Of a DNA stretch of 34,206 nt, positions 7,769 to 15,345 are shown piece by piece; the first letter of the stretch is position 1; the number at the start of each line of letters is the position of its first letter. A program made the position numbers and the translations under genes. The notes beneath the pieces were generated by a model. It ran no database searches. It was not told the origin of the DNA and worked only from the letters and a program-made list of their open reading frames with translations. The stretch is from Deltaproteobacteria bacterium (GTDB taxonomy: Bacteria > Myxococcota_A > Polyangia > Haliangiales > J016), in contig RFGE01000274.1 in assembly GCA_003696105.1 (NCBI GenBank), forward strand, positions 1-34,206. The letters run 5' to 3'.

Positions 7769-8524
7769 TCATTCCGCGCGCAACCAATCGAGCACGACGC
7801 CGACCAGCGGCGCCGGCGTGCCCGCCGCTCGCGCCGCGCGCAGCTCGTCGATCGACTCCATCGGCGCAAACCGCGCCACCCGCCCGGCCCGCACGTACGC
7901 CAGATGCGTCGCCCACGCTTCGAGCCCGTCGAAGATGTGCGTCGCGTACAGGATCGCCGTGCCGTGCCGCTCGCTCTCCTCGCGCAGGAACGCGAGCAGG
8001 TCGTAGCGCGCCACCACGTCGAGATCCGTCGTCACCTCGTCGAGCAACAGCACGCGCGACGGCCGCAGCAGGCCGAGCAGCACCTGCACGCGGCGGCGCT
8101 GGCCGTCCGACACCCGGTGCATCCGCCAGTCGACGTCGACCCCCAGCACGCGGATCAGTCGATCGCGGCGGTCCGGGTCCACGCCGAGCACGCCGTCGAC
8201 GAGCGCGCCGACGCGCACGTCCTCGCGAAACGCGAACGGTCCGCCGAGCAGTTCGACCTCGTCGGCCAGCGACGTGTCGTCGAACGCCGGCCGGCCGAGC
8301 ACGCGGACGGCCTCCGCGTCGACCATGTGTTTGCCGGCGACGACCCGCAGCAACGTGGTCTTGCCCGCGCCGTTGGCGCCGACGATCAGAACGCGCCAGC
8401 CCGGCTGCACGGCGAGCGTCGCGTCGCGCAACGCCAGCTCGCCGCCCGGTCCGTAGCGAAACGACAGGCCGCACACGTCCACGGCCGGCGCACCGCCGTC
8501 GTCCCGCGTCGTCGTCCGCGTCAT
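7769..8524 (-). CDS. CAF16-like soluble ABC ATPase
   Basis: A 251-residue stand-alone ABC ATPase without membrane segments. Walker A is GANGAGKT (49-56), and the GKHMVDAEAVRVLGR segment matches the family. The signature is unusual: RMHRVSDGQRRRVQ, with VSDGQ replacing LSGGQ (138-142). Walker B is RVLLLDEV, the D-loop TTDLDVVAR, and the H-loop YATHIFDGLEAW (His196). These stretches resemble the CAF16/ABCI class known from the yeast CCR4-NOT-associated protein and plant ABCI proteins much more than bacterial importer ATPases. Its cellular role in bacteria is not established. ATG 8524 is preferred because AGGA stands 7 nt upstream; an in-frame ATG at 8545 would add seven residues. It follows the aldo/keto reductase gene by about 30 bp, probably as an operon. 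Confidence 0.88.
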   Translation of the reverse strand: MTRTTTRDDGGAPAVDVCGLSFRYGPGGELALRDATLAVQPGWRVLIVGANGAGKTTLLRVVAGKHMVDAEAVRVLGRPAFDDTSLADEVELLGGPFAFREDVRVGALVDGVLGVDPDRRDRLIRVLGVDVDWRMHRVSDGQRRRVQVLLGLLRPSRVLLLDEVTTDLDVVARYDLLAFLREESERHGTAILYATHIFDGLEAWATHLAYVRAGRVARFAPMESIDELRAARAAGTPAPLVGVVLDWLRAE

Positions 8525-8553
8525 CGCGCGATCCTGGTCCCGCATGCCGCCAC

Positions 8554-9546
8554 CTACCGCGCCCCGTAGTTGTGCTCGGTGCGCTCCTCGTTGCGGTCCG
8601 TCGCCGGCGGCGGCTCCGGCGACAGCGCCGACAGCCGCGCCCGCAGCTCCGGCGTCATGTCGATGTCCGCCGCGCGCAGACACACGTCGAGTTGCTCCAG
8701 GTTGCGCGCACCGATGAGCGGCGCGGTGACCGCCGGGTGGGCGGCTACCCACGCGATCGCGAGCGCCGCCGGCGGCTCACCGATCTCGCGGGCGATCGCG
8801 CACAGCGCATCGGCGATGTCGTAGTTCGACCGCTCGCCATAGCGGGTGGCGTACATCGCATTGTCGACCAGCCGGCCCGCGGACGGCCGCCGCGTCGCCC
8901 CGTACTTGCCCGACAGCAGCCCGCCGCCGAGTGGGCTGTACGGCAGACAGCCCAACCGCTCGGCCGCGCACAGCGGCAGGATCTCGACCTCGGCCTGGCG
9001 CTTGACGAGGTTGTACATCGGCTGCACGCACGCCACCCTGGCCCAGCCGTGCCGCTCCGCCACGCCGAGCGCGCGCGCGATCTGCCACGCGGCAAAGTTG
9101 CTCACCGCGGGATACAGGATCTTTCCTTGTTGCACCAGCAACTCGAGGCCGCGCAGCGTGTCCTCAAGATCGGTGTAGTCGTCGAACCGGTGCAAGAAAT
9201 AAATGTCGATGCGGTCGGTGTTCAGCCGGCGCAAGCTCGCCTCGGCGGCGCGGACGATGTGGTACCGCGAGCTACCGCGCGCGTTGCCGTCGGCTCCGGT
9301 CGGGAAATACACCTTCGACGTGATCACCACCTCGTCCCGGCAACCGGCGATCAGGCGGCCGAGGATCTCCTCGGACCGGCCGCCGGCGTAGACGTCGGCG
9401 CAGTCGAACAGGTTGATCCCCGCGTCGCGCGCGCGGGCAAACAGCGCCCGCGACATCTCCTCGTCGGCGTCTCCGCCAAACGACATGGTGCCCATCGCCA
9501 GCCGCGACACGCGCACGCCGGTGGTCCCGAGAAACACGCTGTCCAT
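8554..9546 (-). CDS. Aldo/keto reductase
   Basis: A 330-residue TIM-barrel oxidoreductase. The catalytic tetrad is in place: Asp48 in FDCADVYAG, Tyr53, Lys78 in VITSKVYFP, and His119 in DIYFLHRFDD. The C-terminal PLIGARNLEQLD is the NADP(H) phosphate-binding region typical of the YhdN/YajO-like AKR branch. Substrate is unknown; these enzymes usually reduce aldehydes or ketones with NADPH in the cytoplasm. The start at 9546 gives MDSVFLGTTGVRVSRLAMGT, the standard AKR opening. The sequence TAAGGT 7 nt upstream can be read either as a -10 for a leaderless mRNA or as an AAGG ribosome binding site. The CAF16-like ATPase gene follows directly. Confidence 0.93.
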   Translation of the reverse strand: MDSVFLGTTGVRVSRLAMGTMSFGGDADEEMSRALFARARDAGINLFDCADVYAGGRSEEILGRLIAGCRDEVVITSKVYFPTGADGNARGSSRYHIVRAAEASLRRLNTDRIDIYFLHRFDDYTDLEDTLRGLELLVQQGKILYPAVSNFAAWQIARALGVAERHGWARVACVQPMYNLVKRQAEVEILPLCAAERLGCLPYSPLGGGLLSGKYGATRRPSAGRLVDNAMYATRYGERSNYDIADALCAIAREIGEPPAALAIAWVAAHPAVTAPLIGARNLEQLDVCLRAADIDMTPELRARLSALSPEPPPATDRNEERTEHNYGAR

Positions 9547-9553
9547 GCGGCGG

Positions 9554-9559
9554 ACCTTA
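9554..9559 (-). promoter_or_regulatory. TAAGGT, 7 nt before the aldo/keto reductase ATG (-10 or RBS)
   Basis: TAAGGT is followed by ccgccgc and the start codon. It fits TANNNT at leaderless spacing, but its AAGG core would also serve as a Shine-Dalgarno element, so the call is ambiguous. Confidence 0.35.
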
Positions 9560-9691
9560 CCGCACGCGGCGCGCGACCCGCGCGAGGTTCGCGCAGGAAC
9601 TGCGCGCGCGTCGTGCGATGACGAAGGGATTGCGCCGCGAGATCCCGGCCGGTCGATACCTCGCCAGCGGGCGTCGCCGGCACAGTCGGTG

Positions 9692-9697
9692 CATACT
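9692..9697 (+). promoter_or_regulatory. -10-like CATACT upstream of the beta-CASP gene
   Basis: CATACT lies 9 nt before ATG 9707. The leader would be two or three nucleotides, and no ribosome binding site is seen. Confidence 0.35.
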
Positions 9698-9706
9698 GCG
9701 CCCGTC

Positions 9707-11074
9707 ATGCGCCCTCGCCTTCACTTCCTCGGCGCCACCGACACGGTGACCGGCTCGCGCTACCTGCTCGAAACCGGACGCGCGCGTGTCCTGATCGACT
9801 GTGGGCTGTTTCAGGGCTACAAGAAGCTGCGCGTGCGCAACTGGGCGCGCCCGCCATTCGACCCGGCGACCGTCGACGCCGTGGTTCTCACGCACGCGCA
9901 CATCGATCATTCGGGCTACCTGCCGCGCCTGTGCGCGCTCGGCTACCGCGGTCCGGTGTATTGCACCGCCGGCACGCGCGAACTGTTGCACATCCTGCTA
10001 CCCGACGCCGGCCACTTGCAAGAGGAGGACGCGCGGCGGGCGAATCGCCATGGCTACACGCGCCATCGTCCGGCCGAGCCGCTGTACACCCGCGCCGACG
10101 CGGAAGCGAGTCTGGCCCAGCTGCGCGCCGTGCCCTTCGACACCGCCGTCGACGTCGCCGACGGCGTCACCGCGCGGCTGTCGCGGGCCGGTCACATCGT
10201 CGGGTCGGCGTGCGTGGCGATCACCGCCGGTGGCATTACGGTGACGTTTTCGGGGGACGTCGGCCGCCCTGACGACCCGATCATGCGGCGGCCGGCGCCG
10301 CTGCGACCGACGGACTACCTCGTCGTCGAATCGACCTACGGAGACCGGCGCCATCCGCGCGAAGACGTGTACGCCGCAGTCGCCCGTGTCGTCACCGGCG
10401 CCGCCGAGCGGCGAGGCGTCGTGGTCATCCCGTCGTTCGCCGTCGGCCGCACCCAACACGTGTTGCACATCGTCGCCGAGCTGCGCGCGGCCGGGCGCAT
10501 CCCGCAGGTGCCGGTGTTCCTCGACAGTCCGATGGCGATCGACGCGACCGAGCTGTTTTGTCGCCACGCCGACGATCACCGGCTGTCGGAGGCGCAATGC
10601 CGCGCGTTGTGCGGCGTCGCGCGGTTCGCGCACACTCCGGACCAATCGAAGGCGATCGACGCGCACGGCGGCCCGATGGTGATCGTGTCCGCGAGCGGGA
10701 TGGCCACCGGTGGGCGCGTACTACACCACCTCGCCCGCTTCCTGCCGGACGAACGCAATACCGTCCTGCTCGTCGGCTTCCAGGCGGCGGGCACGCGCGG
10801 CCGGGCGCTCGCCGACGGCGCCGACGAGGTGAAGATTCACGGCCGCTACGTGCCGGTGCGGGCGCGGGTCGAGCAGATCCACGCGCTCTCCGCGCACGCC
10901 GACTACGCCGAACTGCTCGCCTGGCTGCGGGGCGCGCGGTTGCGCCCGCGCCGCGCGTTCGTCACCCACGGTGAGCCGGCCGCGGCCGATGCGTTTCGGC
11001 GGCGGCTGCGCGACGCGTTCGGCTGGGACGCGGTCACCCCCGACTATCGAGACGTCTACACGCTCGGCGGTTGA
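9707..11074 (+). CDS. Metallo-beta-lactamase/beta-CASP RNase-like protein
   Basis: A 455-residue protein opening with the beta-lactamase-fold entry RPRLHFLGATDTVTGSRYLL. The metal-binding motif THAHIDHSGYLP has His63, His65, Asp67 and His68. Further ligands and beta-CASP motifs follow in order: SRAGHIVGSA, FSGDVGR, VVIPSFAVGRTQ, SASGMATGGRVLHHL and HALSAHADY near the C-terminus. This is the full set expected of the CPSF73/YSH1-like family of RNA 5'-3' exo/endonucleases; DNA-active members also exist. The cytoplasmic target is unknown. It starts at ATG 9707, because upstream in-frame sequence is antisense to the reductase gene. It converges on the NRAMP-like gene, and both stop codons sit inside one long inverted repeat. 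Confidence 0.93.
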   Translation: MRPRLHFLGATDTVTGSRYLLETGRARVLIDCGLFQGYKKLRVRNWARPPFDPATVDAVVLTHAHIDHSGYLPRLCALGYRGPVYCTAGTRELLHILLPDAGHLQEEDARRANRHGYTRHRPAEPLYTRADAEASLAQLRAVPFDTAVDVADGVTARLSRAGHIVGSACVAITAGGITVTFSGDVGRPDDPIMRRPAPLRPTDYLVVESTYGDRRHPREDVYAAVARVVTGAAERRGVVVIPSFAVGRTQHVLHIVAELRAAGRIPQVPVFLDSPMAIDATELFCRHADDHRLSEAQCRALCGVARFAHTPDQSKAIDAHGGPMVIVSASGMATGGRVLHHLARFLPDERNTVLLVGFQAAGTRGRALADGADEVKIHGRYVPVRARVEQIHALSAHADYAELLAWLRGARLRPRRAFVTHGEPAAADAFRRRLRDAFGWDAVTPDYRDVYTLGG

Positions 11075-11123
11075 CGGCGCTCGCCCGGATCGGCCGAGCG
11101 GCAGCGCCGGTCAACCGCCGAGC
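11062..11123. terminator. Bidirectional terminator: inverted repeat containing both stop codons
   Basis: The arms at 11062-11081 and 11103-11123 are complementary over 20 bp with one bulged G. The inner segments CGCTCG and CGAGCG can extend the stem. Both convergent genes end within the arms, each as Leu-Gly-Gly-stop. There is no T tract. Confidence 0.6.
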
Positions 11124-12328
11124 CACCGGCGAATCGCCAGCCACGCGAAGAACGCGAGCGTCGCGGCGAGCGCGGCGGTCGAGGCCGGGCCATTGCGCGC
11201 GCCGCGTCCGATCCACGCCGCGCGTCCGCAGAGCACCAGCAGCCCGAGCGCGAGCAGCGGGACGAACGCGGCGCCCACGGTCGCGTACAGCTTCTGCATC
11301 GCGCGAAAACCGCCGACGAGCCCGAGCGCCGGCACGGTCGCGATCGCGACGGCGTACGCGCGGTACGCGCGCGACCGGTCGTCCGGCGGATCGGCGCGCC
11401 CGGCCAGCAGCCGCACGACGTCGGCAAACAGGTACGGCACCGCCTGCCACACGCCGAGCAGGCTGCTGAAGACCGCACCGAACGCGCCGGCCAGAAACAG
11501 CCAGCGTCCGGCCGGCCCGAGCGCGCGGCCGAGCGCGTCGCCGAGCGCGACCACCAGCGCGGCGCCGCGGCCGTCGACGTGAACCGCGCTGCCGACGACG
11601 ACCATCGCGGCGCCGAACAGCGCGGTCGCGGCGTAACCGACGCCGAGGTCGACGCGGCACGTGGGCAGCGCGTCGAGCCCGGCGCGCCCCTCCTCGCGGA
11701 TCCAGTAGCCGTAGCACAGAATGGTCACGGTGCCGCCGACGCCGCCGATGAGCGCGACGGTCCAGCCGAGCGCGCCGCTCTGCAGCACGGCGGCGCTCGG
11801 CACGAGCCCGCGGGCGACGGCGGCGGTCCCCGGCCACACCAACCCGGCGGTGACGACGACGGTGACGAACATGGCCGCGATGCACGCGCTCATCACCCGC
11901 GCGAACAGCGTGTAGCCGCCGGCGCGTACCAGCGCGTAGCCGGCGGCGCTCGCGGCGAGTCCGAACGCCACTTTGCCGTCGGACGCGCGGTCGAACGCGG
12001 GGATCATCGCGTGCAGGGCCGCGCCGCACGCCGACATCAGCGCCGCGCCGACGAAGAAGCTCCACAGCGCGAAGTAGGCGAGGAACGCGGCGAGCGCGCC
12101 GCGGCCGAGCCGGCGCGCGACCCCCTCGAGGAACGTCTCGCCGGTCGCGAGCTGCCACCGTGCCAGCCCCTCGTTGAGCGCGAACTTCATCGCAGCGCCG
12201 ACCGCGACGGCCCACACGACCGCCACGCCGAGCCGGTCGCCGGCGAACGCCGCGGTCGCGAGATCGCCGGCGCCGACGCCGGTCGCGGCGACGAGCAGCC
12301 CGGGACCGATCGCGCGGAGCACACGCAT
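11111..12328 (-). CDS. NRAMP-related transporter without canonical metal-site motifs
   Basis: A 405-residue integral membrane protein with about 11 predicted helices. It follows the NRAMP layout: [20 protein letters not shown] in TM1, then [17 protein letters not shown], which matches the TM2 region of the family. The canonical TM1 Asp-Pro-Gly-Asn is replaced by Gly-Ala-Gly-Asp. TM6 has [15 protein letters not shown] and no Met-Pro-His. It therefore belongs to a divergent NRAMP-like branch whose substrate may not be Mn2+ or Fe2+, and in which proton coupling cannot be assumed. It is divergent from yqeY with only 26 bp between start codons. No metal-responsive operator is recognisable. Confidence 0.85.
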   Translation of the reverse strand: MRVLRAIGPGLLVAATGVGAGDLATAAFAGDRLGVAVVWAVAVGAAMKFALNEGLARWQLATGETFLEGVARRLGRGALAAFLAYFALWSFFVGAALMSACGAALHAMIPAFDRASDGKVAFGLAASAAGYALVRAGGYTLFARVMSACIAAMFVTVVVTAGLVWPGTAAVARGLVPSAAVLQSGALGWTVALIGGVGGTVTILCYGYWIREEGRAGLDALPTCRVDLGVGYAATALFGAAMVVVGSAVHVDGRGAALVVALGDALGRALGPAGRWLFLAGAFGAVFSSLLGVWQAVPYLFADVVRLLAGRADPPDDRSRAYRAYAVAIATVPALGLVGGFRAMQKLYATVGAAFVPLLALGLLVLCGRAAWIGRGARNGPASTAALAATLAFFAWLAIRRWLGG

Positions 12329-12338
12329 CGCGCCGGCA

Positions 12339-12348
12339 ATGCTATACC
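12339..12348. promoter_or_regulatory. Overlapping divergent -10 elements (NRAMP-like / yqeY)
   Basis: The sequence atgctatacc reads TATACC on the plus strand (12343-12348), 6 nt before the yqeY ATG. It also reads TAGCAT or TATAGC on the minus strand, 10-12 nt before the NRAMP-like ATG. With a 26-bp spacer, each -35 would lie in the other gene's coding sequence. Confidence 0.4.
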
Positions 12349-12354
12349 CGGGCC

Positions 12355-12813
12355 ATGTCCATCGAGCAGCAGCTTCGCGACGATCTCACCGCCGCCATCA
12401 AGGCGCGCGACACGGCCCGCGCCAACTGCATTCGCATGGTGAACACCAAGGTCATGGAGCGGCGCACGGCCAAGGGGTTTCGCGGGGAGGTCGACGACGC
12501 GCTGTACCTGGACGTGATCGGCCAGTACGTCAAGTCGCTGCAAAAGGCGATCGACCAGTTTCGCGCCGCCGGCGACAAGGGCGCGCAAAACGCGGCCGAG
12601 CTACAGGCCGAGGTCGACTACCTCGCCAAGTACCTGCCGCAGCCGATGTCGGAGGACGAGCTGCGCGCGGCGGTGCGCGAGGCGATCGCCGCCGTCGGCG
12701 CCACCGACGCGAAGATGGCCGGCCGCGTCGTCGGTGCCGTCATGAAGGCGCACAAGGGCCGGGTCGACGCGGCCGACGTCAAGCGCATCGCGGAGGAAGA
12801 ACTCGGCGGCTGA
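12355..12813 (+). CDS. yqeY: YqeY/GatB-like domain protein
   Basis: A 152-residue helical protein covering the whole YqeY family. The start [18 protein letters not shown], the middle [12 protein letters not shown], and [21 protein letters not shown] are family hallmarks, as is the end [30 protein letters not shown]. The fold matches the tRNA-binding tail of the GatB amidotransferase subunit. The family is often linked to translation or tRNA, but its exact role is unknown. The ATG at 12355 has no ribosome binding site, only TATACC 6 nt upstream. The 3' end, including the stop codon, is echoed in the tandem repeat that follows. Confidence 0.93.
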   Translation: MSIEQQLRDDLTAAIKARDTARANCIRMVNTKVMERRTAKGFRGEVDDALYLDVIGQYVKSLQKAIDQFRAAGDKGAQNAAELQAEVDYLAKYLPQPMSEDELRAAVREAIAAVGATDAKMAGRVVGAVMKAHKGRVDAADVKRIAEEELGG

Positions 12814-12930
12814 CGCCGGCCGACCGGCTCGCCCTCGGCGGCGGACGCCAGGCGCCCGGCTCGCCCTCGGCGGCGGACGCTAAGCGCCCGGCTCGCCGTG
12901 CGCGGCGGACGCCGGCCGACCGGCTCGCTC
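12807..12930 (+). repeat. 32-bp tandem repeat after yqeY
   Basis: Three full 32-bp units begin at 12826, 12858 and 12890, with a partial unit at 12922. They share ggctcgcc and gcggcggacgc blocks. The yqeY 3' end (ggcggctgacgccggccgac, 12807 onward) is itself a degenerate copy. The period is not a multiple of three, so the array is non-coding. The units are contiguous without spacers, so it is not a CRISPR array. Confidence 0.75.
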
Positions 12931-13017
12931 CCGCCCCGCCGCTGGCGCAGCGTGCCCCGCCGTGCCCACACCGGCCGCCGCGCTCGCCGAGCCGTCCTGC
13001 CGCAGCGCGGCATTCCC

Positions 13018-13047
13018 TTGCGACGCGCCGGCAAAATCCAGTAAACT
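13018..13047 (+). promoter_or_regulatory. Sigma-70-like promoter of the sigma factor gene
   Basis: TTGCGA (13018-13023) and TAAACT (13042-13047) are 18 bp apart in an unusually AT-rich patch. This gives an untranslated leader of roughly 170 nt before ATG 13225. Unlike most starts in the window, this gene also has a GGAG ribosome binding site 5 nt upstream. I see no recognisable riboswitch in the leader. Confidence 0.5.
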
Positions 13048-13224
13048 AGGATTCCTTGCCCTGAGGGCCAGCCGTCCCCCTTGCACGCCGGCGGCCGCGT
13101 GCACACGTTGGTACGTGACCGGCGTCTGCGCCAACCCACCCCCTCGTAACCCGACGGAGCGTCGGGGCATCCAATCGATGGCGGCACACGAGTTACCGGC
13201 GGCGCGGCGCCGAGCGGAGCGATC

Positions 13225-14490
13225 ATGAACGAAATCGACGACATCACTTTGGATCTGGAACTCGACAGCGCCCCGCCGGCGGCGGCGAAGGCCGATCCGT
13301 CGGATGCCGACGGCGCCATGTCGAAGTACTTCCGCGACATTTCGGAACACCGCGTGCTCACGCCCGAGGAGGAGACGGCGCTGGCGCAGGATATCGAGGC
13401 CCTCGAAATCGAGGTGTGGAAGCGCCTGTTTTCGTACGGGCCGGTCGCGCGCTACCTGGCCGCCCGCCTCGAGCGCGACCTCGAGGAGCCGCCGGTGCGC
13501 GCCCTGCGCGCGCTCGCCCGCGCGGCGGCCCGCGCCGGCTCGCGCCCCAACAAGCAGGCGCGCGCGGCGCTCGAGCGCGCCGCGGATCGCGCGGCACGGG
13601 CGGTTCGCCCGCTCGATCTCGACAAGGACCTGCTCAAAGCGGTGATGGCCGACCTCGAGCGGCACGCGGAGCGCGGCGCGAAGGCCGGCGACATCCCCGT
13701 GTCGGGCGCCAGTCGCACCTACCAGCGCTACGTCGCCTACGTGCGCCAGGCGGCCGATGCCGCGGCCAGCGCGCGCGAGGCGTTCGTCCGCGCCAACCTG
13801 CGGCTCGTCATCAGCATCGCGCGCCGCTACGCGAAGGGGCCGATGAGCCTCGCGGACCTCATCCAGGAGGGCAACCTCGGCCTTCTCAAGGCGGTCGATC
13901 GGTTCGATCACCGGCGCGGCTTCCGGTTTTCGACCTACGCGAGCTGGTGGATCCGCCACGCCGTCGGCCGCGCGCTCGCCGACCGCGGTCGCGAGGTGCG
14001 CGTGCCGGTCCACATGGTGGACGCCGGCTACCGGCTCAAGAAAGCGCGCCGCGAACTGCTCGCCAAGCTCGGCCGGGATCCGACCGAGAAGGAGCTGGCC
14101 GACGCGGTGGACATGCCGGTCGCCAAGCTGCGCCAGATGAGCACGCTGCTGCTCGGCCACCCGGTGTCGATGAACCAGCCGGTCGGTGGCGACGACGAGC
14201 GCTCGCTGATCGACGTGTTCCAGGACCCGGCCGCCGAGGAGTCCACGCCGGACGAGCAGATCGACAAGGAGACCATCTCGCGCGCGCTGCGCGAGGTGAT
14301 GCTCGACCTGTCGTCAATCGAAACCGACGTCGTGCGCCGCCGATTCGGTCTCGACGGCGAGCGCGAGCACACCCTGCAGGAGATCGCCGACGAGTACCAG
14401 CGGTCGCGCGAGCGCATCCGCCAGATCCAGGCCGGCGCGCTCCGCAAGATGCGGGTGGCGCTGTCGCGGCGCAACATCCGCGCGGCGTAG
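13225..14490 (+). CDS. RNA polymerase sigma-70 family factor (RpoD/RpoH-like)
   Basis: A 421-residue sigma factor. Region 1.2 is MSKYFRDISEHRVLTPEEE (about residues 32-50). A charged, Ala/Arg-rich non-conserved insert spans ~65-160. Region 2 has ANLRLVISIARRYAKG, LADLIQEGNLGLLKAVDRFD and FSTYASWWIRHAV, covering core binding and -10 recognition. Region 3 and the helix-turn-helix of region 4 follow (HTLQEIADEYQRSRERIRQI, near 385-405). No region 1.1 is present, which fits a group 2 or heat-shock-type factor better than the housekeeping one. The VPVHM motif after region 2.4 is also seen in both classes. It has its own promoter and a long leader, so separate regulation is likely. It converges with the fetB-like gene across 63 bp of GC-rich DNA. 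Confidence 0.93.
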   Translation: MNEIDDITLDLELDSAPPAAAKADPSDADGAMSKYFRDISEHRVLTPEEETALAQDIEALEIEVWKRLFSYGPVARYLAARLERDLEEPPVRALRALARAAARAGSRPNKQARAALERAADRAARAVRPLDLDKDLLKAVMADLERHAERGAKAGDIPVSGASRTYQRYVAYVRQAADAAASAREAFVRANLRLVISIARRYAKGPMSLADLIQEGNLGLLKAVDRFDHRRGFRFSTYASWWIRHAVGRALADRGREVRVPVHMVDAGYRLKKARRELLAKLGRDPTEKELADAVDMPVAKLRQMSTLLLGHPVSMNQPVGGDDERSLIDVFQDPAAEESTPDEQIDKETISRALREVMLDLSSIETDVVRRRFGLDGEREHTLQEIADEYQRSRERIRQIQAGALRKMRVALSRRNIRAA

Positions 14491-14553
14491 GCGGCGTGCG
14501 GCGGCCGGCGCGCGCCGCGGGCGGCCGGCGTCGCCGCGCCGCGCGCCCGCGCG

Positions 14554-15345
14554 TCACGGTGCGCCGAGCGCGTCGCGGCGCAGCTGCCACGCGCGCGTAA
14601 AGAACCGCCCGTACAGCAGGGCGCCGATCAGCACCGCGGCCCACGTCGTCGCCGCCGCGAGCATGAACATCACGACGATCTGGTAGCGCGCAGCCATCGA
14701 CGGATCGGCGCCCGCGACCATCTGGCCGGTCATCATGCCCGGGATCGACACCAGACCGACCGTGAGCATCGAATTAATCGTCGGAATGAGCGCCGCGCGC
14801 AGGGCCGCGCGCAACGCGGGCGCCACCGCCTGCCGCGGCGCCGCCGCGAGCGCGAGCCGCTCCTCGATCTCGTCGGCGCGCGCGGCGATCTCGGACTGCA
14901 GGCGTTCGGCCGCGAGCGCCGCCGCGTTCATCGCGTTGCCGACGATCATCCCGGCCAACGGCAGAAAGTAGCGCGGCGCCCACCAGGGATCGGCGCGCAC
15001 GATCAGCGCGGTCACGGCGAACGTGGTCGCGCCGCACGACACCGCGAGCGCCACCGCCGCCGAGCCGAGCAGTCCGGGGATCGGGCGAGCGACGCGGTGC
15101 GCGGCCGTCCACGTCGCCGCGGTCAACATCACGCCGAACGCGAGCGCGACCCAGCCGAACTCGGCGCGCGCGAAGATCCAGACGAGGACGTAGCCGACGA
15201 CCGACAGCTGCGCGACGGTGCGCGTCGCCGCCCACGCCAGATCGCGCTCGAGACCGAGGCGAAACGTGCGGACCGCGCCGAGCCCCACGACGACCAGCAG
15301 CGCGGCCGCCGCGAGCTGGCCGACGCCGATCGGCTGCGGTCCCAC
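14554..15345 (-). CDS. fetB: FetB-like iron export ABC permease (UPF0014)
   Basis: A 263-residue membrane protein, close to the E. coli FetB length (about 259). It has several hydrophobic helices and the family stretches LAGMIVGNAMNAAALAAERL and SIPGMMTGQMVAGADPSMAARYQIVVMFML. With FetA it forms an ABC exporter proposed in E. coli to export iron under oxidative stress. The GTG start at 15345 shares its G with the TAG stop of fetA (TAGTG), so translation is probably coupled. The symbol is given by family; the transported substrate here is inferred. Confidence 0.88.
   Translation of the reverse strand: MGPQPIGVGQLAAAALLVVVGLGAVRTFRLGLERDLAWAATRTVAQLSVVGYVLVWIFARAEFGWVALAFGVMLTAATWTAAHRVARPIPGLLGSAAVALAVSCGATTFAVTALIVRADPWWAPRYFLPLAGMIVGNAMNAAALAAERLQSEIAARADEIEERLALAAAPRQAVAPALRAALRAALIPTINSMLTVGLVSIPGMMTGQMVAGADPSMAARYQIVVMFMLAAATTWAAVLIGALLYGRFFTRAWQLRRDALGAP

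Noticed and set aside
12807-12930. CRISPR array
   Set aside because: The 32-bp units are contiguous with no variable spacers, and no cas genes are present.
14491-14553. Specific terminator between the sigma factor and fetB genes
   Set aside because: The 63 bp are almost entirely G and C and can pair in many ways; no single convincing hairpin stands out.
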